DNA from: WLJO01 sp046597895
GTDB lineage: Bacteria; Actinomycetota; Acidimicrobiia; Acidimicrobiales; Ilumatobacteraceae
Direction of reading: 5' to 3'
Assembly (NCBI GenBank): GCA_046597895.1
Contig: JBKJJS010000200.1
Location: 1-18,894, forward strand
DNA: 18,894 bases
Below the pieces are notes generated by a model. It made no database searches. It saw nothing but the letters and a program-made list of their open reading frames with translations, and was not told the origin of the DNA. The translations under genes were made by a program, and so were the position numbers. This document shows, piece by piece, positions 1-7,386 of this stretch; the stretch's first letter is position 1, and each line of letters opens with the position of its first letter.

Positions 1-625
1 CGAGCACGGACCGATCGAAACCGAAGAGGTTCATCGAGGCCGCGGCGTCGTCGGCCAGCGATGCGCGCTCCGAGCGCACGACCCCATCCCCGTCGCGGGC
101 GATGCGGAGGTGCTCGACACACGCCAGTAGTCGGCCCTTGTCGTCGACTGTGCAGATCCCGCGACTGACCGTCCCCTGCGCAGAGAGCGTGTCGCCGAGG
201 CGGTACGCCACAAGACACGCGGCGTTCGGCCGACGCGCCTCACGTAGCCAGGTGGCGAGTTTCCCGATGCCGTCCACGTCGTAGTAGTCGTCGGCATTCG
301 CCACCGCGAAGGGCCCGTCGAGCAACGACGCCGCACTCAGGAGGGCGTGGGCCGTCCCCCACGGCTTGTCACGCAACGGGTGCAGATCGTCCTGGAAGGC
401 CAGCCGAACGGGGATCGGGCTTTGTGCCTCGACATGAGCGAGGACCTCATCGGCGATCGAGTGCCGCACGATGAGCACGACATCGGCGAACCCGGCCACC
501 GCGGCGTCGGCGATCGTGAGGTCGAGCATCGCCTCGCCGTTTGGGCCGATTGGTGCCAGTTGTTTGAGCCCGCCGAATCGCCGACCGATCCCGGCGGCCA
601 ACAGCACGAGCGTTGGCGCTGCCAT
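1..625 (-). CDS. NTP-transferase family nucleotidyltransferase (partial, C-terminus outside window)
   Basis: Reading from the ATG at 625 leftwards, the frame stays open for about 208 codons to the window edge, so the C-terminus is missing. The N-terminus MAAPTLVLLAAG followed by IGRRFGGLKQ is the nucleotide-binding loop of the GT-A-like NTP_transferase fold (LAAGxGxRxGGLKQ). It is followed by GPNGE near residue 28, KPWGTAHALL near 90 and VANADDYYD near 107; the DD pair is the expected metal site. In this family the enzyme transfers a nucleotidyl group to a sugar phosphate or similar acceptor; the acceptor cannot be told here. The start overlaps the stop of the upstream oxidoreductase by one base (TGATG), so translation is probably coupled. 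The GGLKQ subtype makes a MobA or CofC role less likely than a sugar-type transferase. The fold call is firm, the substrate unknown. Confidence 0.85.
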   Translation of the reverse strand, partial: MAAPTLVLLAAGIGRRFGGLKQLAPIGPNGEAMLDLTIADAAVAGFADVVLIVRHSIADEVLAHVEAQSPIPVRLAFQDDLHPLRDKPWGTAHALLSAASLLDGPFAVANADDYYDVDGIGKLATWLREARRPNAACLVAYRLGDTLSAQGTVSRGICTVDDKGRLLACVEHLRIARDGDGVVRSERASLADDAAASMNLFGFDRSVL

Positions 626-1530
626 CACAAACGACCCCGCAACACGGCACGGGTTCGAGCGGCCTCTTCAGGACTCCCCGGGAAGATGCTCGCGTTGAAG
701 TCGGTCACGCCTACGTCGGCGAGTCCATCGAGTTGGTCCTCCACGTCGGCCTCCGTGCCCACGATGGCCAGATCGCTGGGACCGGCGACCCCTTCGCGGT
801 CCATCATCGCCTTGTAGCTGGGGAGCTGGTTGTAGATCGCGAACAGCGTCGTCGCCCGGGCCCGGGCCGCGTCGACGTCGTCGGTGACACAGATGGGCAG
901 GGCGCACACCACACGGGGCTCCGGCCGGCCCGCCTCCTCGGCGGCCTCCCGCAGCGTGGGAACGGTGAAGTTCCTCAGCGTGTCCACCCCGACGCACCAC
1001 GTAGAGGTCCCGTCGGTGAGCGCCCCGCACAACCGCAGCATCTGCGGGCCAAGGGCGGCCACTACCACCGACGGCCGGGTGGCCCCGGGCACACTGGCGG
1101 CTGCATGGACCCGATACGTCTCGCCGTCGAAGCTGACCGGGCGGCCCTCCAGCATGGGCATGAGCACGCTCAGGTATTCACGGGTGTGGCGGACAGGTTT
1201 CTCGAAGGAGATACCCCACATCGACTCCACCACGATCTGGTGGCTGAGGCCGATGCCGAGGGCCAGGCGCCCGCCCGAGGCCACCTGCGTGGTCAGCGCC
1301 TGCTGGGCCAGCATCATCGGGTGGCGCGGGTACGTGGGGATCACCGCGGTGCCAAGTTCGATGCGAGGCACATCCCGCCCGATCACGGCCAGCACGGTGA
1401 GGGCGTCGTACCCAAAGATCTGGGCCATCCAGAACGTATCGAACCCGTCAGCCTCGGCCTGGCGGGCTTCGTCGATGACAGCCTCGAGCGAACCATCCAT
1501 GGCTGTGGCACTCATGATCCCTATGCGCAT
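625..1530 (-). CDS. LLM-class F420-type flavin oxidoreductase (TIGR03564-like)
   Basis: The protein has 301 residues and begins MRIGIMSAT. The family is bacterial-luciferase-like: a TIM barrel that usually binds coenzyme F420 in actinomycetes and moves hydride to or from a small organic substrate. Seen here are the early EARQAEADGFDTFWMAQ helix-strand, ELGTAVIPTYPRHPMMLAQQA (split over strands 3 and 4), SGGRLALGIGLSH, and a C-terminal VGTEADVEDQL segment typical of the family. From memory it resembles the TIGR03564 (MSMEG_4879) subfamily. I chose the ATG at 1530 over an in-frame TTG at 1539, because MRIGI matches the usual N-terminus and a TACGTT hexamer sits 8 nt upstream. It lies 22 bp after the ABC-F gene and is coupled to the nucleotidyltransferase. 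Cofactor preference (F420 or FMN) and substrate are not visible. Confidence 0.88.
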   Translation of the reverse strand: MRIGIMSATAMDGSLEAVIDEARQAEADGFDTFWMAQIFGYDALTVLAVIGRDVPRIELGTAVIPTYPRHPMMLAQQALTTQVASGGRLALGIGLSHQIVVESMWGISFEKPVRHTREYLSVLMPMLEGRPVSFDGETYRVHAAASVPGATRPSVVVAALGPQMLRLCGALTDGTSTWCVGVDTLRNFTVPTLREAAEEAGRPEPRVVCALPICVTDDVDAARARATTLFAIYNQLPSYKAMMDREGVAGPSDLAIVGTEADVEDQLDGLADVGVTDFNASIFPGSPEEAARTRAVLRGRL

Positions 1531-1538
1531 GGCACGCA

Positions 1539-1544
1539 AACGTA
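1539..1544 (-). promoter_or_regulatory. -10-like hexamer before the F420-type oxidoreductase
   Basis: TACGTT on the minus strand ends 8 nt before the ATG at 1530, inside the short gap after the ABC-F stop. It fits the TAnnnT pattern seen before several other starts in the window. No clear -35 is visible. The gene could equally be read from the ABC-F transcript. Confidence 0.35.
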
Positions 1545-1552
1545 CTGCTCGG

Positions 1553-3184
1553 TCAGGCCAGTACCACCAGGTCGAGCCAGTCCGGGTTGAAGTAGTCGAC
1601 CTGGCCCTCCGGCATCAGCAGTACCTTCGTCGGCTTCAGTTCCTCGACGAACGCCGTGTCGTGGCTGACCAGCACCATCGAGCCCTTCCAGACGCTGAGC
1701 GCGTCGGCGACGGATTGGCGTGATGGCGGATCCAAGTTGTTGGTCGGCTCGTCCAACAACAGCAGGTTGTGGCGGCCCACCATCAGCATGGCGAGCGCCA
1801 GTTTCGTCTTCTCACCGCCGGACAGGCTGCCGGATTCCTGGAACACCTTCTCGCCAGACAGCTCGAACATGCCGAGCAGACCCCGGAGCCACGTCTCGGT
1901 GACATGCGGAGCGACGGGGGCATCGCGCCGGATGTTGGCCAGCAGGTTGGCCTCGCCGTCCAGGTTGTCGTGTTCCTGCGCGTAGTAACCCATCGAGACG
2001 TTGTGGCCGAACTCGAAGTGGCCGAGGTCAGCCTGCGTCTCACCGGCGAGAATGCGCAGGAGGCTCGTCTTGCCCGCACCGTTGAGACCGAGGACGAGGA
2101 GGCGCTCACCGCGCCCGAGATCGAACGAGATGTCCTCGAAGACCGGCGGCCCGCTGTAGGCCTTGGCAAGGTCCGTTGCCGTGAGCACGGTGACGCCCGA
2201 GGACGGTGGGTCCGGGAACTTCACCCGCAAGGACCGGTTGCCCTTCGTTGCCTCGACTCGCCCATCGGGCCCCGAGCCGGCCTCGATGCGGGCGATGCGC
2301 TTCTCCATGCTGTGCGCCATGGCGGCCTTGGTGGCCTTCGCACCGAACCGATCGATGACGGTCTGAAGGCGATTGATCTCCTTCGCCTGGGCGGCCGCCA
2401 GTTTCGCCGCACGTTCCTCGTCGCGTTGGCGGGATGCCAAGTACTGGCTGTAGGTGCCCTTGTACTCCACGATGTGCCCGAGGCCATCTTCGGTGGGACG
2501 GTCAAGGTGGATCACGCGGGTAATGGCCTCGTCGAGCAACTCGAGGTCGTGGGAGATCACGAGTAGGGCTCCGCGGTAGGACCGTAGGAACGCGAGCAGC
2601 CAGACCTTGGCGTCGATATCAAGATGGTTCGTGGGCTCGTCGAGCAGCAGAACGTCCGACCCGGCAAACAGAATGCGGGACAACTCGACGCGCCGCCGCT
2701 CCCCGCCCGACAGGACGCGAACCGGCAGATCGAGACGGTCGGCCCCGAGGCCGAGACCAGCAGCGATGGAACGGGCTTCGCTCTCGGCGGCATAGCCGCC
2801 CTTGGCGCTGAACTCCTCCTCGGCCTTGGCGAATCGACGCACATTGCGATCGCTCGAGTCCTCCTCCATGGCGATACGCAGCTTCTCGATTCGCACGAGA
2901 TCCTCGTCGACACCCCGACCGGACAGGATGTGCGTCACTGCGGTGCGCCCATCCATCACGCCGGCAAGGCGGGGGTCCTGCGGGAGGTACCCGAACCCAC
3001 CCTTTTTCAAGACCGTTCCACCGGCGGCCGGTAGGTCGCCACCGAGCGTGCGGAACAAACTCGTCTTGCCGGCGCCGTTGCGCCCGACGAGGCCGACCTT
3101 GTCCCTCGGCATGATGGTGAACGACGCGCCATCGAGGACCACTCGGCCCCCGACCTCGACGCACAACCCGCTCACCTGCAACAT
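1553..3184 (-). CDS. ABC-F family ATPase (two ABC domains, no membrane domain)
   Basis: This 543-residue soluble protein has two full ABC ATPase domains and no transmembrane segment, which defines the ABC-F class. These proteins bind the ribosomal E site and modulate translation; some protect against antibiotics. Domain 1 has Walker A GRNGAGKTS (about residues 34-42), signature LSGGERRR (about 160) and Walker B VLLLDEPTNHLD. Domain 2 has GLNGAGKTS, LSGGEKTK and LLLLDEPTNNLD. The linker between them is charged and helical (QRDEERAAKLAAAQAKEINRL region), as expected for the P-site tRNA interaction motif. Length is normal for the class. The start is set by the ATG at 3184, with a TAGCCT hexamer exactly 7 nt upstream and no Shine-Dalgarno, so a leaderless mRNA is likely. 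Whether it is an EttA/Uup-type housekeeping factor or a resistance factor cannot be decided. Confidence 0.95.
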   Translation of the reverse strand: MLQVSGLCVEVGGRVVLDGASFTIMPRDKVGLVGRNGAGKTSLFRTLGGDLPAAGGTVLKKGGFGYLPQDPRLAGVMDGRTAVTHILSGRGVDEDLVRIEKLRIAMEEDSSDRNVRRFAKAEEEFSAKGGYAAESEARSIAAGLGLGADRLDLPVRVLSGGERRRVELSRILFAGSDVLLLDEPTNHLDIDAKVWLLAFLRSYRGALLVISHDLELLDEAITRVIHLDRPTEDGLGHIVEYKGTYSQYLASRQRDEERAAKLAAAQAKEINRLQTVIDRFGAKATKAAMAHSMEKRIARIEAGSGPDGRVEATKGNRSLRVKFPDPPSSGVTVLTATDLAKAYSGPPVFEDISFDLGRGERLLVLGLNGAGKTSLLRILAGETQADLGHFEFGHNVSMGYYAQEHDNLDGEANLLANIRRDAPVAPHVTETWLRGLLGMFELSGEKVFQESGSLSGGEKTKLALAMLMVGRHNLLLLDEPTNNLDPPSRQSVADALSVWKGSMVLVSHDTAFVEELKPTKVLLMPEGQVDYFNPDWLDLVVLA

Positions 3185-3191
3185 GGCGTCG

Positions 3192-3197
3192 AGGCTA
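3192..3197 (-). promoter_or_regulatory. -10-like hexamer, probable leaderless start of ABC-F gene
   Basis: TAGCCT on the minus strand is followed by exactly 7 nt and then the ATG at 3184. The transcript would then start at or beside the initiation codon. No consensus -35 lies at the usual distance; a TTGACG further upstream is 24 nt from the hexamer, which is too far. Confidence 0.5.
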
Positions 3198-3232
3198 CGG
3201 GCAGTTCACACCCCGGCGGTCCGTCAAGGGGC

Positions 3233-4192
3233 TCAGGGCACCTCCGCAACGGTCTCGCGAGCCTTGGGTGGCGTCCAATCAGGTAACGGATCGTCGGTCG
3301 TCAACTCCCCGATCACAGGGAGATCCACGAGCGCCGGAACCTCCGGTGCCGGACCGAGCACCCTCGCGATCAATTGTGCGAGGTAGTGACCGCCCTTGTT
3401 CTCCGTGGGGTGCAGTCCATCGGTCTTGAGGGTGCCCTCCCACTCACGCGACATCCGTTCCCAGTCCACGAGCACGATGCGGTCGTCTCTGGTGGCGGCC
3501 GCCCGTAGGGCCGCGTTGACCTCGGCCTGTTCGGGCTGGTAGAGCGGGACGGTGAACAGCACGACCTTCCGGGCCCCGTCGAGCAGATCAAGAATCCCGT
3601 CGAGGGACGACACGAACTCCGCCTCGTCGCCCTCGAAGTTGTTGCCGAGCATCAGTACGACGACCTCGGGAATCACCGGACCGCGCCCGTCAGGCGCCGC
3701 CGCCCATGCCCAGCCGGTGTCCCACGGCGACTCCCCTGCCACGAGCTCCTGCAGGGTGGCCAGGCCCTGGCCCATGCGCCGGCCCCTCTGGGCATCGACC
3801 CAGATCCGCCAGCCCAACGTGGCGACGTACCGATCGAGGTCGTCAGGATTCCGGAACGTCGTGGCCTCGAGCACGGAGTCGCCGATCATGAGTACGCGAG
3901 GGTCGTCGATTCGTTGTCCGTTGCCGGAGTCGATGACGTACTCCTCGATCGGCCTCGGGTCGGCCAACTCGACCGAGGTGCTCGACGACGTGGAGGACGT
4001 GCCAGGACCGGTGACCGCCGACGTTGCGGTCTCGAGTCCGTTCGGCAGGGTGTTCCCAAGCTGCCCTACCCCGCCGACCGTGCCCGGAGTACCTAAGCCG
4101 TCCGAGTCACCGGACGCGTTGCTCCCCGCTCCACAGCCAGCGGCGAGAACGCCAACAGCGACAAGGAGGGAGAGTTCGGTTCCGACGCGCAT
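3233..4192 (-). CDS. SGNH/GDSL-hydrolase-like lipoprotein
   Basis: The 319-residue protein starts with a lipoprotein signal peptide whose lipobox is LAAG-C20. A Gly/Ser/Thr-rich linker follows to about residue 75, so the catalytic domain should sit outside the membrane on a lipid anchor. The SGNH blocks are in order: block I VLMIGDS (nucleophile S106), block III LMLGNN (N184/N185) and block V DGLHP (D258, H261). The family includes esterases and acyl-transfer-associated domains that act on O-acyl groups of cell-envelope polymers; the substrate is unknown here. The segment between the blocks (VDAQRGRRMGQGL, LVDWERMS) resembles SGNH domains found attached to membrane acyltransferases. It follows mscL by 21 bp on the same strand and may be co-transcribed. 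I see no Shine-Dalgarno. Confidence 0.85.
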   Translation of the reverse strand: MRVGTELSLLVAVGVLAAGCGAGSNASGDSDGLGTPGTVGGVGQLGNTLPNGLETATSAVTGPGTSSTSSSTSVELADPRPIEEYVIDSGNGQRIDDPRVLMIGDSVLEATTFRNPDDLDRYVATLGWRIWVDAQRGRRMGQGLATLQELVAGESPWDTGWAWAAAPDGRGPVIPEVVVLMLGNNFEGDEAEFVSSLDGILDLLDGARKVVLFTVPLYQPEQAEVNAALRAAATRDDRIVLVDWERMSREWEGTLKTDGLHPTENKGGHYLAQLIARVLGPAPEVPALVDLPVIGELTTDDPLPDWTPPKARETVAEVP

Positions 4193-4213
4193 GACCGGAC
4201 AGGCTGGAGTGGG

Positions 4214-4600
4214 TCAGCGGTCGCGCAGCGAGTCGCGGATCTCGGTCAGCAGATCGACTTCGGTTGGTCCTGCGGCGTCGTCCATCGGCTTGCGGATCTT
4301 GTTGTACGCCTTGATGCACAAGAAGAGCACGAGGCCGACGATGATCAACGCAACGACTTGGGTCAGCACCGCCCCGAACGAGATGACCGACTCGTTCGGC
4401 TGGCCCTTACGAACCGTGAAGGTGAGCACATCGTCAAGGCTGGGCTTGCCGAAGATGGCGCCGATGATGGGATTCGCAACGTTCTCGATGAACGAATCGA
4501 TGACCGCCTTGATGGTCAAGCCCAAGATGAAGGCCACGGCAAGTTCGATCAGGTTGCCGGAGGCGATGAAATCCCGAAATTCCTTCGCAAACTTCTTCAT
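4214..4600 (-). CDS. mscL: Large-conductance mechanosensitive channel MscL
   Basis: The 128-residue protein matches MscL along its whole length. There is a short amphipathic N-terminus (MKKFAKEFRDFIASGN), then pore-lining helix TM1 (LIELAVAFILGLTIKAVIDS), a periplasmic-type loop, TM2 (VVALIIVGLVLFLCIKAYN) and the charged C-terminal helix ending LLTEIRDSLRD. The homopentamer opens under membrane tension to release solutes during hypo-osmotic shock. It is one of the few genes here with a clear Shine-Dalgarno, fitting a conventional leadered mRNA. It lies 60 bp after the MFS exporter stop and 21 bp before the SGNH lipoprotein. Confidence 0.97.
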   Translation of the reverse strand: MKKFAKEFRDFIASGNLIELAVAFILGLTIKAVIDSFIENVANPIIGAIFGKPSLDDVLTFTVRKGQPNESVISFGAVLTQVVALIIVGLVLFLCIKAYNKIRKPMDDAAGPTEVDLLTEIRDSLRDR

Positions 4601-4603
4601 CAG

Positions 4604-4611
4604 TCACCTCT
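4604..4611 (-). promoter_or_regulatory. Ribosome binding site of mscL
   Basis: AGAGGTGA on the minus strand lies just upstream of the ATG at 4600 and matches the anti-Shine-Dalgarno well. It is notable because most starts in this window lack one. The rest of the 60-bp gap (4601-4660) shows no terminator hairpin that I can identify. Confidence 0.7.
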
Positions 4612-4660
4612 GCTCGAGTGGATAGCTGAGGGGGAATTACAGCACACCGCCGGTCGCCCG

Positions 4661-5917
4661 TCAGGTGGGGCCGCCGACAGTCACGTCCTCGAACCGGTCG
4701 ACGTCGCGGAGCGCGGGGAACTTCACCCACCAGATCCCGGCGATGACAAGGGTGGCCACACCACCACTGGCCACCGCCCACGCCGGTCCGAGTGCCTGAC
4801 CGGCGATCCCGCTTTCCAATGCCCCGAGTTCGTTCGAACCACCGATGAACACGTTCTCGACCGCGAGCACACGGCCCCTCATCTCGTCCGGGGTGGCCAA
4901 TGGTGTGATAGTGCTGCGCACGAACACGCTGACCATGTCGGCACCCATCAGGACAGCCATGGCGATCACCGCCACCCAGTACTGACGGGTGGCTCCGAGC
5001 ACAATCGTGCCAAGACCGAACACCACGACGGCGGCGATCAGCTTGTGCCCCACGCGACGGGAGATGGGCCGAACGGCTAGGAACACCGCAGTGGCCGCCG
5101 CGCCAATCCCGCCCGCAGCACGCAGGAACCCGAGCCCGACGGCACCGACCTCGAGCCGTTTCTCCGCGATCGCCGGCAGCAAGGCCACGGCGCCGCCGAA
5201 CAGCACTGCGAACAGATCGAGGGCGATGGCTCCGAGAAGGATCGGCGTGCGACGCACGAACCGAAAGCCCTCCATCGCGGAGTGGAACGTGGGGCGCTCC
5301 TTACTGATCTCCTGGGGCCGACGAAGCGTCACCAACGAGATGCAGAGTGCCGAGACCGTCACCATGACCGCGGCGAACACAAAGGGCCATGAGGGACCGA
5401 CAACGTAGAGCAGGCCGCCGACTACCGGCCCCACGATGGAGGCCAACTGCCAGGACGTGGACCAGAACGCCATCACCCGCGGAAGAGCACCTGGCGGTGC
5501 CACGTTCACCGGCAGCGAGCGAGTGGCCGGCGCGGCGAATGCCCTGAACGTTCCAAACGCCGCGCCAAGGATGAAGATCGGACCGACCGCCGTTGGCTCG
5601 GTCGTGGCGTACCACGCCAAGCCGAGGGAGCACAGCGCCTCGCCGAGCAGGGCGATGGCACCGATCCGGCGGCGGTCGAAACGGTCGGCCACGGTCCCGG
5701 TGACCGTCACGAGCAACAACGCGGGGAGAAACTCGGCCAGTCCGAGCCAGCCGAGATCGAGTTCGCTGCCCGTGATGTCGTACACGAGCTTCCCGAGGAC
5801 CGTGAATTGAGCAATGACGCTCCCTGAATGCAGGAACGTCGCCGAGAGCAGCAGCCGGACGGAGCGGTCGCGCAGAACCTCACCGGCCGGCGGCGCGAAC
5901 GAGGCGGTGTCCTCCAT
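4661..5917 (-). CDS. MFS transporter, EntS-like (MFS_3) exporter
   Basis: The 418-residue integral membrane protein has about 12 hydrophobic segments and the family loop motif TVADRFDRRRIGAIALL after TM2. An acidic, Pro-containing N-terminal tail precedes RDRSVRLLLSATFLHSGS, the usual start of TM1 in this subgroup. The second-half loop ends in TPDEMRGRVLAVENVF, the signature DxxRGRV loop of the EntS/MFS_3 group. Members export siderophores, macrolides or other small molecules by proton antiport; the cargo here is not evident. The gene is divergent from the amidase, with only 26 bp between the two start codons. A GGGAG touches the ATG, too close to be a good Shine-Dalgarno, and a TAGGGT hexamer ends 9 nt upstream. 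Confidence 0.9.
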   Translation of the reverse strand: MEDTASFAPPAGEVLRDRSVRLLLSATFLHSGSVIAQFTVLGKLVYDITGSELDLGWLGLAEFLPALLLVTVTGTVADRFDRRRIGAIALLGEALCSLGLAWYATTEPTAVGPIFILGAAFGTFRAFAAPATRSLPVNVAPPGALPRVMAFWSTSWQLASIVGPVVGGLLYVVGPSWPFVFAAVMVTVSALCISLVTLRRPQEISKERPTFHSAMEGFRFVRRTPILLGAIALDLFAVLFGGAVALLPAIAEKRLEVGAVGLGFLRAAGGIGAAATAVFLAVRPISRRVGHKLIAAVVVFGLGTIVLGATRQYWVAVIAMAVLMGADMVSVFVRSTITPLATPDEMRGRVLAVENVFIGGSNELGALESGIAGQALGPAWAVASGGVATLVIAGIWWVKFPALRDVDRFEDVTVGGPT

Positions 5918-5926
5918 CTCCCAGGC

Positions 5927-5932
5927 ACCCTA
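5927..5932 (-). promoter_or_regulatory. -10-like hexamer for the MFS gene (left arm of a bidirectional pair)
   Basis: TAGGGT on the minus strand ends 9 nt before the MFS ATG at 5917. Its TA (5931-5932) is also the TA of the plus-strand hexamer for the amidase. No -35 is evident. Confidence 0.4.
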
Positions 5933-5936
5933 CTGT
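5931..5936 (+). promoter_or_regulatory. -10-like hexamer for the amidase (right arm of a bidirectional pair)
   Basis: TACTGT is followed by exactly 7 nt and the ATG at 5944, consistent with a leaderless amidase mRNA. It shares 5931-5932 with the opposing TAGGGT of the MFS gene, so only one polymerase could engage at a time. Confidence 0.5.
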
Positions 5937-5943
5937 GAGGGCT

Positions 5944-7386
5944 ATGAGTGACCTCGCAGGGCAGACGCGTTGGCTCGACGCCACCGCCCAGGCCGAGTTG
6001 GTACGGGGTGGCGAGGTGTCGCCCGCCGAACTCGCGGAGGCGGCGGCAACGCGCATCGAGGAACTCGATGGTGTCACGAACGCCGTGAATCTTCGTTGGT
6101 TCGAGTGGGCCATCGGCCGAGCCCGGAGTGGCGACGTTCCGGACGGCCCGTTTCGCGGGGTGCCGTTCCTGCTGAAGGACCTGTGGGCGAACCTGGCCGG
6201 TCATCCCATCACAAACGGCAACCGCGCCCTGAAGGAAGCGGGCTATGTCGCCGACTCCAACACGTGGCTCGTCGACCGATTCGTGGCGGCCGGCCTCGTC
6301 ACTATGGGGCGAGGGGCCAGCCCGGAGTGGGGCAGCTTGCCGACCACCGAGCCCGAGGCGTTCGGGCCGACCCGCAACCCCTGGGATCTCGACCGTTCCT
6401 CCGGCGGGTCGAGCGGTGGTTCCGCCGCCGCTGTCGCCGCCGGGATGGTGCCGATCGCCCATGCCAGCGACGGAGGCGGGTCCATCCGCATCCCGGCGTC
6501 GTGTTGCGGTCTGGTCGGTCTGAAGACGAGCCAAGGGCGAATCACCGTCGGCCCGCCACGCGACGAGAGCGGCCTCGGCGTCGAGCTGTGCGTGAGCCGG
6601 ACGGTGCGGGACACCGCGGCAATGCTCGACGCCGTGCACGGCCCGGGTGTCGGCGACACCATCATCGCCGCCGCCCCGATCCGCTCATACGCCGACGAGG
6701 TGGGCGCCGACCCTGGCCGACTTCGCATCGGTCTGCTCGCCGAGAACCCACTCGGCCTCCCGATCCACTCGGAGTGCACCGCCGCGGCGAAGAGCGCTGC
6801 CCGTCTGCTGGAGTCGCTCGGCCACCATGTCGAGTCGTCCTTCCCATCCGCCCTGGCCGATGCGTCGTTCGGGCGGCAGTTCTCGGCGCTGTGGGCGACG
6901 AACATGGCAATGGCGGCCCTGCGCACCGGCGACATGCTCGGTCGCCCGTTGACGGCCGAGGACGTCGAGCCGGTCAACTGGGCGATGGTCGAGTTCGCGA
7001 AGTCGATGACCGCCGTCGACTACGCCACGAGCCTGGCGGCCACCGTCCGGTTCAGGCGCGACGTGCAGGCGTGGTGGCTGGTCGACGGTTGGGACCTTCT
7101 GCTGACACCGACGTTGGGCGGACTGCCCTCGCCCATCGGCACGTTCGCCAACGACTCGGACAACCCGCTCGCCCCGTTCAGCCACTCGGCCGCATACGTG
7201 CCGTTCACTCCGGCCTACAACGCCAGCTACCAGCCGGCCATCAACGTGCCGCTGCACTGGACGGCCGATGGGCTCCCCGTCGGGGTGCAACTCGTGGCGG
7301 CCTACGGTCGCGAGGACCTGCTGATCCGCGTGGCCTCGCAACTCGAACAGGCCGCGCCCTGGAGTCACCGGAGGCCGTTGCCATGA
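5944..7386 (+). CDS. Amidase signature (AS) family amidase
   Basis: The 480-residue protein has the complete Ser-cisSer-Lys triad of the amidase signature family: K78 in VPFLLKDLW, the cis serine in RSSGGSSGGSAAAV (S156/S157), and nucleophile S180 in SDGGGSIRIPAS. The C-terminal half contains the usual LLTPTLGGLPSPIG and DGLPVGVQLVAAYGRED segments. Members hydrolyse carboxylic amides to acid and ammonia; homologues act on fatty amides, aryl amides, nylon oligomers or glutamyl-tRNA. With no GatB or GatC partner nearby, GatA is unlikely. An in-frame GTG at 5935 is rejected because it falls inside the -10-like hexamer; the ATG at 5944 gives the normal N-terminus. There is no signal peptide, so it is cytoplasmic. 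Its stop overlaps the next gene by ATGA. Confidence 0.93.
   Translation: MSDLAGQTRWLDATAQAELVRGGEVSPAELAEAAATRIEELDGVTNAVNLRWFEWAIGRARSGDVPDGPFRGVPFLLKDLWANLAGHPITNGNRALKEAGYVADSNTWLVDRFVAAGLVTMGRGASPEWGSLPTTEPEAFGPTRNPWDLDRSSGGSSGGSAAAVAAGMVPIAHASDGGGSIRIPASCCGLVGLKTSQGRITVGPPRDESGLGVELCVSRTVRDTAAMLDAVHGPGVGDTIIAAAPIRSYADEVGADPGRLRIGLLAENPLGLPIHSECTAAAKSAARLLESLGHHVESSFPSALADASFGRQFSALWATNMAMAALRTGDMLGRPLTAEDVEPVNWAMVEFAKSMTAVDYATSLAATVRFRRDVQAWWLVDGWDLLLTPTLGGLPSPIGTFANDSDNPLAPFSHSAAYVPFTPAYNASYQPAINVPLHWTADGLPVGVQLVAAYGREDLLIRVASQLEQAAPWSHRRPLP

Noticed and set aside
1531..1539. TTG start for the first F420-type oxidoreductase
   Set aside because: It adds only MRA before MRIGI, is a weak start codon and lies within the -10-like hexamer.
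613..1590. A 325-codon plus-strand open frame
   Set aside because: It is antisense to the F420-type oxidoreductase, whose motifs are clear; the plus-strand translation has none.
3198..3232. TTGACG as a -35 for the ABC-F gene
   Set aside because: It is 24 nt from the TAGCCT hexamer; 16-19 nt is expected.
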